Below are positions 53,461 to 60,298 of a stretch of DNA of 60,298 nt, piece by piece; the first letter of the stretch is position 1; each line of letters opens with the position of its first letter. This DNA comes from Trebouxia sp. TZW2008. Its lineage: Eukaryota > Chlorophyta > Trebouxiophyceae > Trebouxiales > Trebouxiaceae. The stretch is taken from the NCBI GenBank assembly GCA_002118135.1, contig BDIU01000077.1, positions 1 through 60,298 of the forward strand, in the 5' to 3' direction. The position numbers were made by a program, and so were the translations under genes. The notes below the pieces were generated by a model, which made no database searches, was not told the origin of the DNA, and worked only from the letters and a program-made list of their open reading frames with translations.

Positions 53461-54171
53461 ACACAGCTTGCTTACAGTCTACAATCACAGGTACTGTTGG
53501 CTTTTTGGCAACAGCATCTGTTTTCACTGCTTATGTTAGCTCAGCCTGTAAGTCCTCTGGCAGTCACTGATTTGACGTTCGAAATTTTGGCCAACAGTCA
53601 CCAAGAGCTGTTCTGAGCCAACAGCCAAGCTACTGACGTATGTCGACAACCTGTCATGACAGTGTGTTGCATTGCACAACTTGTGCCAGCCAGTCTAAGC
53701 TGTTTCTGTCACCATCAGAACACTGCTATCAACTAAAGATCTTGTCCCTTCTCACTGTCGATGGATACTTGTCACGGCAGCTAGTAACTAGTACTTTGTC
53801 ATTTATACCACACAGCCCTGAACTCCATGTTGAGCATGTAAAAAGGCCCCCATTCCAACCAATGCCAGCAAACAGAAAAGGGCATGTTCAGGGCACTTAC
53901 TCAGTGTACAAGCTATATACAAAAGCACCTGGATTACCCATCAGAACCAACAAGTATGTACATGGTGCAATACTGGCCTGACCCAATGACATGGCTCCAC
54001 AACACACTAAATTGCAGGTTGTTCTGCCGCCTGGATGTACAACGCACAACAACAATTGCAACACATCCCAGGCTGCTTCTACTCACAAATCTTTTGTCCT
54101 CCAATCTAAGATGCACGATAACATTGACTATCCTCCTTCCTCAAAGCTTTGTCCATGCTCATCATGACCTT

Positions 54172-55671
54172 CTATTCAGCTGCTTCCTTCCTCTCCCTCT
54201 TGTGGGACTTGTCCTTCTTGTGGGACTTGTCCTTCTTGTGCTTCTTGTGTTTCTTTTCTGAGCCCTCAGGTGCGTCCTCTGCCCTGGCTGACTCTGGAGC
54301 TGGCTCAGGTGCTGCACCAGCTGGCTTTGCCTGCATGCCAAATCAGCGCAACTTGGCAGCAGGAAATTAGTGCCACTGAGCAGCAGGACATCAACGAAAG
54401 TCAGCAGCAGGAAATCCAGCTTAACGCAGCGACAGAAAATCAACAAAATTCACCAGCAGAAAATTGGCCCTGGTCAGCAGCAGGAGAGGAAAGAACTGAA
54501 TAGGGCACCTTTCGTGCCATGCTGACATGACTGGCTTGCTGGAGGTACATGCCAACAATGAGGTCTGCTAGCTGGTAAGGCATATGTTGTAGGGTCATGG
54601 GCATCAGAAATTAAAACAAAAGCTGTCATGGGTGATCTAGTTGATGGTCTCGTCATTGCCCATGATATCATGCAAAAGACTAGATTTGCAGAGTCTGCAT
54701 GCGAGCATGCAAACCCTGCATCATGCACACAGAACGACGAGGATTGAGAAGGATGTTTTCTTGATGTTTTGAGCGCATGTCTGTACAACAGCATTATGGC
54801 TACATCACTAGGTCTTTTGATGAAATACTGCTGCAGACGGAATGCAGTGATTGGTTTCCAATTGCATTGCCCCTGTACTGAAAACACCCTTACAACAAAA
54901 CAAGTTGACAGAAGGTTGTACCTCAGCAGCTGCTGCAGGGGCCTCAGCGTTGTCTGTCTTTTTGCGCTTCTTCTTCACCTTCTGGAACTCTGCTGGTGCA
55001 GCTGCAGCAGCAGCAGCTGTAGGTGAAGGCACATCTGGGATGTCTGCTGCTAGCTCAGCATCCTGCAGCTCGCCATCTCCCTCTTGCAGTTCAGCCTGCA
55101 GCAGTGGGAAAGATCTGTGACACCCGCAACTTGACATCAAGAATCATACTGGTGTCAGCATTGGCGCCAGCGTCAGCTTTCAGCGTTACAGTCACACTGG
55201 CAACAATGTAGAGTGCACTTGCTGTGCAGGTGCAAGACGAGGCAGCGTCTGAAAGCTGGGCTTTAGCAGGGGATCAGCAGTGTTGCGACAGAGCAAGGAG
55301 TATCTGAGTCTTGCCTTGAACTTGGCTGTGTATTCTGCCTTGTCCTGGTCACTCATATTCTTCCACTGTCCGACAGCCATGGTGAACATGCCGTTGTTGT
55401 TCTTGTCGCCGTCCAAGTGGATCCCAGACTGCTTGAGCTCCTCCATCTTCTGTTTGACGAACATGTTGAAGGCAGTAGGGCGTCGTTTGCTCTTTGGCTT
55501 GTCAGCCTTTGACGCTCCTGCTGACCCGGAATGACCGCTGGTCTTGAAGATGCTCGGAGGCACCTTGCCTGTCGACTTGAAGGTCGTGATGCAGTTCCCC
55601 AGGTGACCAAAGAAGGTGTGAAACTCGCTTGCGCAGAAGCTCATGAGGTCTGCAGCCTGAGCGTCCGTCAT
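54172..55671 (-). CDS. HMG-box nuclear protein
   Basis: Three exons agree in phase: 55315-55671, 54922-55095 and 54172-54330 (minus strand), giving 229 residues. The N-terminus (MTDAQAADLMSFCASEFHTF) is followed by a basic linker (KADKPKSKRRPT) and an HMG-box-like domain: PTAFNMFVKQKMEELK, then GMFTMAVGQWKNMSDQDKAE with YTAKFK. The C-terminal part is acidic then strongly basic, with KKKRKK and the repeats KHKKDKSHKKDKSHKR before the stop. HMG boxes bind and bend DNA in chromatin; the Lys/His/Asp/Ser tail resembles nuclear speckle or nucleolar tails. Intron 1 starts with GC (AAG/GCAAGA) because no GT donor keeps phase with the next exon. Further exons inside 54331-54921 cannot be excluded. Confidence 0.8.
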
Positions 55672-57115
55672 CCTGTCAAGTGCGCGCTGCGACACTGCTC
55701 TGCAGAGTCAGCAGCGCTTCTTACACACTAAGCTGCAGCGAGCAAAACGCAACGCAAATTTGTGTTTGAACGACAACGGTAAGCGGGACTGAACGTGTGC
55801 GCACACCTGAGCTCGATTTCGAAAGCGCCCTGCGGCTTCGGCCGGCCTATCGTTCCTTGCGCTTCTGTCGGTGTAGGGCAAAAAGCGGCTCGAATTGGCT
55901 TCGAAGCTGCAAAGTCTGCTTTAAAGTACTAAGAAAGGCCAGGGACGCTGATGCGTTGGCACTTTCAATTTCCCAATTACCGCCGATGACTTCCCTTCAG
56001 TCTTCCGCGGTTTGCCTTCTCGATGGGAGCTTGGCAGTGGCATGCAGTCTGTGAATTCAGACCCCAGCGGCGGCCCATAGTAGAAGGCAGCAATCACCGT
56101 TAGACAACCCTCCTGATGCGACTTGCATGCTGCTTGATGGCGTGTATCATTGCTTCATAGTCCAACGCAGCAGTCAGGTCTGCAGGTCTGTGTCATGCAA
56201 CAGTATTGTTGCAAGGCATGTACATGTGTGCTTATCAGATGCAACACTGAACCAGGTGCATGCTCTTGACCAGCTTGCCAGTGTTGATAGGCAACCTTCA
56301 AGATGGCTGAAATCAGGGCATACAGGGAGTCTGGACTGATTAAATTACAGCTGCAGATTACCATTTGCTGGTAGCAACACCTTGCATGTGACTGGAATGC
56401 ACATGCAGAAGCATGAATGTTGTTCATACTACATGGTTCACAAATGCAGCTGTGAAGGGGACAACAGCAGTGAACGTGTTCATGACAGCTGTCAGGGTCA
56501 GCCAGGGGCCTTTGCTTTTAGGAGCCTTGGAGCTCCAGCTAGAATGTACTGTGAGATAATGCAAAGATAGTTTGCGTGCGCTTTTGTCTGGTCTGTTGAC
56601 CTGAGCAAGCTGTTCTGCAAAGACGTCTCAGTCCAGCAAGGTTTTGTGCAAACAGCTACTCACAATACATGTGAAGCAGGAAACACAAGCGCTAGCTACT
56701 GATCCCAATGGCAAAATTGCCTGCCTTCTTCTGATATTTGCGAGCAGACTGCACGCATGAAGAGCTCCAGCGCTGTTGACGTCGCTAATTCATCAAGAGC
56801 AGTCATACTGGCGCTGTTGAGCATCGATTAAGCAGTACTACAAAGCTAAGAGCAAAGCTGTGTGCACAGAAAAGATTTGTCAGGTACACTGATGCTCTGC
56901 AACAAATCAAGTGCGTCTGTGCTTTCAGCTTCTTGATGGCAAGTCTGAGAAATGCATGACCTTGACCTGGATGAGCGCAAGCAGCTGAACTGGGAGATCC
57001 TCTGTCACCAGCTCAGCCAACAGCTCAGACAGCCATTGTGTGCAAGTCGATCAATCCTATTGCCGTGCATCGAAAGGTGTGCAAAGGTCAGGTCCAATAG
57101 GGCTCCACCAATGAG
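55672..57115. other. Intergenic region
   Basis: About 1.4 kb between the start of the HMG-box gene and the 3' echoes of the JmjC gene. The left 250 bp are CpG-rich and should hold the HMG-box gene promoter. Nothing else supported was seen. Confidence 0.4.
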
Positions 57116-57300
57116 AGCTGTCAGCTGCAGGTTTGCAGTCTGATTGCATGCTTGGCAAGAATAATCTGTGTGCAGCAAAGGTGTGCACACAGAAAAAGGT
57201 CTACCCACTAGTGACAGCTGTCAGCTGCTGGTGCGCAATCTAACTGAATGCTTGACGAGAACAATCTTGTCGCTTTTTTTTTGAGGTTTGCAAAGGTCAG
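57116..57300 (-). repeat. Copies of the last-exon end of the JmjC/C2H2 gene
   Basis: TCAGCTGC.GG, CTGATTGCATGCTTG and GACGAGAACA of the last exon (57345-57390) recur at 57118-57165 and 57216-57262, and GCAAAGGTCAGGTCCA recurs at 57083 and 57288. They lie beyond the stop codon, downstream of the gene. Confidence 0.8.
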
Positions 57301-57344
57301 GTCCAGTACACCTTCAGGAGCTATTTATACATCAGTCACAGCCG

Positions 57345-60231
57345 TCAGCTGCTGGAGCGTAGTCTGATTGCATGCTTGACGAGAACACTTGCGCCCATGT
57401 AGTCTGGGTGAGCACAAATGTTGCTGATAACATGCTCCCAGGATAATGCATACTGTTGAAGGTGATGCGTCGCATATACATCAAAGGCCATCTTCACACA
57501 TGCAGCTTTATTGACAACTTGATGCAAGACTCCGGGCGGAATGTATACCCTGTCCCCATGCCGCTGCTGGATGACCTGGATTTTCTCAACACCGCTTCTG
57601 GTGTACAGTACACCAAGCTCTTTCAGATGTTCTCTCAGATCCTGCACCCGATCTGGACTGAGCACAATCCGTTCGTCGCTGGATGCATGTCCAAAGCCAT
57701 TTCTGCCTGACCGTGCCTTCGTGGGGTCTCCTTTCTTCCTTTCAGTCTTTGGTGCCAGCTGCAATTGCTGCACAAAAGCGCTTGCATGGGGTATGATGGA
57801 TGGGAAGAAAAATGTCCACTCAGCAATGACTGGGTGGCTCTCTTGTCCGACCTGTAGGCATACACTTCTCAATTTGGAAGCTATTGCAAGCTCTATCAAG
57901 ACAGCAAAACCTGAGCCTGCAGTATTGAGGCATGTTGAAAGCGACGTACTCAATAAAGTGTGAGGGTTGGCGTGCATGAGTCGACTGATGCATGCGCATG
58001 CTGGGCAGGGCTGCACAAACATGCTCATATCACTTAATTCTGAACTGCAGCCGTCATTTGCGTGAACAAGCTGTGCAATGTGGCAACATCCAGACAGAAC
58101 TGATGGAATGGTGACGCTGTCGGCATCAGTTGCAATGAGGTGCACAGCTCACCGGCCCAACTGCAAAGCCGTAATTGTAGGCTTCTGTCCAGTCTGCATG
58201 TGCTCCTGTGTGCTGATTCTCATTTCCAAGCAAGAGGATTGTGCCATGCTTGGTGTCTTGGAGTAAAGCATCGGCAGCAATGTCCCAGCCATAGTCACTA
58301 CTTTTGTGCATGTTCCTGAGCTGCTGCAAAGATTGAAGCGGTGGTGGCAATTCGCGGCCATGATCAAAGTTGCAGTTGATCTGAAGGTATTTGCCCTTGC
58401 GCACAGCCTTAGCAGCAGCTGCAGCAATTCTAGCTGGATCGGAAGAGATGTTGTTGGGTACCCTGCCTATGTTGGCCTCCTTTTGTCTGCAACCAGCCAA
58501 AGTAGGCATCAGAATGGCCAAAGTGGGCATCACAATAGCCAAAGTGGGCATCAGAACAGCCAAAGTGGGCATCAGAACAGCCAGAGCGGGCGTCAGAACA
58601 GCAGGCATGCTCGCAACTTGATTTATCGAAATGCGTTGTGGTGTCCCAATGTGGCATTTCCTTACTCTGAAAGGGAAGTTCTTTTGAGGTGTTTTCAAAG
58701 ATCAAAACACAGGCGGAGACAGAAACAAAAACACAAACAGAGAGAAAGGCGAATTTGCAGCTGATGCCGCGTTTGCAGGAACAGGATGCAGCTGACAATG
58801 TCGTTGGTATGCAGCATCCAACCATCATCAAATTGTGTGCTTGTGAGAAAAAACACAAGACACGAAAGGCTGGGCTGTGCTTGCAAGAAAAGGATTGATT
58901 GCTCGCGTGATGCTTCATGCAGCAAGTTGGCTCTTACTTGAGAAGCTCTCCCACCAAGTATGACAGCAACAGCTTAAATGACAGAGCGCCCTTGTCAATG
59001 CCATTGGAGCACCTGATGCTGTATGGCAAACCTTGATCAAGCTCGGCCATTGCCTGCAAAGCGCAAGCTGCCATCGTCAGTGCAGCAACCCGCTTTTGGC
59101 ACTCAGGTGCAACTGAAGTGTATGACATCAGTGACTGCATCTGTGCCTCTGTTGAGATGAACAGCAGTAGCAAACATGGATGGCAAGACAGGCTTGCTCA
59201 CGTCAATTTGTTATGGCACACCTCATCAAAATTTGCATAATACTGCAGGGTGGGCGTTGCCTCTAGAAAGTCTATGAGAGGCTTGATCTCCCAGCTGTGT
59301 AGTATGCAATGCCAAGGCATGCAATCAGACTTGCAAGCTTTGCAGAAGAGGTTCTTGTGAAGAAGCTGAGTAATTGGGCCCTGCACATGAAATAGCTTGA
59401 TTGTGATCTCTGACTTACGCGTCTTCAGCATGAATTTAGTGGCTAGCTCGATGTGCAAGTCAGTTGAGCCTGACCTCCCAGGCTTGACCCATCAGCATCT
59501 GCTGACACTGTGTGCAGGTGGCCCTGCTGGTGGTAACGTCTGAGTCATCTGCTAGCAATTCTGCTTGTAATTCATGCAGCAGCTCAAGTGCACCCTTTCT
59601 GGGATCAGTATACGCTCCCTGAGGCAGCAGATATTGTACAAGCGCGCTGGCCAAGTGCCTGTCGTCTGTGCTGGCAACACGCTCTGAGGTATCCTGTGTT
59701 TGCTTCGACTCAGCCTGTGCGCGCGCAAGTCTGGCAGGCTGCAGCACAGGCGTTGGTTTCTGGCTTGGCAGATCAAAGACGCATACTTCTCTAGCCACAA
59801 CAATCAAGTGAACTGACCTGTTGATCTTGTTTATGAAGTTCGTATAGATGGAGTTCTACTGCAGATCCTGATTGTTGAGCGAGTGCATCACCGTCGCTGG
59901 AGCCATTGTCGAAGCGGAAAAACCTTCTCAGCTTTTTCCTAGGCACATCATCGCCATTGCTCAGATTGATATACTCTGGAGAGGTTGAATGCTTCTTGAC
60001 ATTGTGCCGGGTCAAGCCATGCCAGGTCTCAAAGGGCTGGGCTGCTACGCCACAGCCTGGATGCAAGCAGAAACAGGCAAACGGCTCCCTAGGTGCGTCG
60101 CCTGACGACCTTTTGCGTTTCATATGCGCAGATTGGTGTTGGTTGCATTGGTTGCACTGGTTGTGGCGCAACCAAAGCGAACCATTGACTCCATTGGCAG
60201 AACCTAATAACGGCACAACATCCTTGCCCAT
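57345..60231 (-). CDS. C2H2-finger protein with JmjC/2-oxoglutarate-oxygenase-like domain
   Basis: Minus-strand exons: 59818-60231, then an exon starting at about 59737, an exon ending at 59222, 58938-59146, 58153-58486 and 57345-57851. The junction between the second and third exons (about 59450-59600) is unresolved. The N-terminus has basic stretches (MKRKRSS, RKKLRRFFR) and a C-x4-C-x15-H-x4-H finger (CLHPGC...HNVKKH). The C-terminal half reads GTILLLGNENQHTGAHADWT, with an HxD metal motif, and about 150 residues later GDRVYIPPGVLHQVVN, which supplies the second His, as in JmjC/cupin dioxygenases. The product is about 650 residues. It is not close to the KDM3 gene in sequence. Substrate unknown: histone, other protein or nucleic acid are all possible. 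The start ATG was chosen at 60231 because the upstream sequence is MITE-like. Confidence 0.75.
58489..58612 (+). repeat. 21-bp tandem minisatellite
   Basis: Five to six units of GCCAAAGTGGGCATCAGAACA with few changes. It lies in an intron of the JmjC/C2H2 gene and abuts the acceptor side of the exon starting at 58486 (minus strand). Confidence 0.9.
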
Positions 60232-60238
60232 TGTAATA

Positions 60239-60298
60239 CAGTAAAAGCTCTTTATAACGACCACACTGGTATGCTGACATTTTGTTGTTATAACAAGA
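60239..60298 (+). mobile_element. pogo/Tigger-like element, left end, truncated by window
   Basis: After TA, CAGTAAAAGCTCTTTATAACG matches the terminal repeat of the MITE family. The following sequence (GACCACACTGGTATGC) differs from the MITE interior, so this may be a different or longer member. It continues past the window edge. Confidence 0.5.

Noticed and set aside
58489..58612. CRISPR-like spaced repeats
   Set aside because: The 21-bp units are directly tandem with no spacers, inside a eukaryotic intron.

Overview
This is nuclear DNA of a eukaryote, most likely a chlorophyte green alga (the lineage is an inference). The genes are split by many introns with GT-AG and GC-AG borders, several products carry plastid- or mitochondrion-like presequences, and TGTAA motifs (the chlorophyte poly(A) signal) lie just downstream of several stop codons. 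I saw no operons, Shine-Dalgarno sites, tRNA, rRNA or CRISPR. I rebuilt gene models by eye by checking that reading phase is kept across each splice junction. Six models close from start to stop with consistent phase: the NIP30-like protein, the plastid mutarotase-like protein, RPL11, GDH, Rab GDI and the RPA34-like protein. The HMG-box model also closes.

Layout. (1) 1-1617, minus: partial plastid membrane protein. (2) 1899-4807, plus: NIP30/FAM192A-family nuclear protein. (3) 5559-8354, plus: Cys-rich protein with a GYPPQ-rich tail. (4) 8833-20358, plus: 693-residue plastid-targeted protein with a galactose-mutarotase-like domain. (5) 21325-21586 and beyond, minus: small single-span membrane protein. 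(6) 22067-24116, plus: ribosomal protein L11. (7) 24726-29213, plus: mitochondrial-type glutamate dehydrogenase. (8) 30008-35641, plus: Rab GDP dissociation inhibitor. (9) 36357-49994, plus: KDM3/JMJD1-type JmjC histone demethylase. (10) 50844-52157, plus: probable RNA polymerase I RPA34-like subunit. (11) 52800-53460, minus: ankyrin-like remnant. (12) 54172-55671, minus: HMG-box protein. (13) 57345-60231, minus: second, unrelated JmjC/2-oxoglutarate-oxygenase-like protein with a C2H2 finger. The genes do not form a pathway. Three nuclear/chromatin proteins (KDM3, HMG-box, JmjC plus C2H2) and a putative Pol I subunit lie together in the right 24 kb.

The most unusual feature is the introns. 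In nearly every multi-exon gene they are filled with decayed tandem copies of the neighbouring exon edges. Copies of an exon's 5' edge lie in the intron upstream of it, and copies of its 3' edge lie in the intron downstream. Up to six copies of one edge occur in a row. Some copies keep a splice acceptor and an open frame. This looks like intron growth by repeated tandem duplication across exon-intron junctions. The introns also hold a pogo/Tigger-like MITE family, a second short dispersed repeat, perfect fold-back hairpins and minisatellites. About one intron in nine uses a GC donor.
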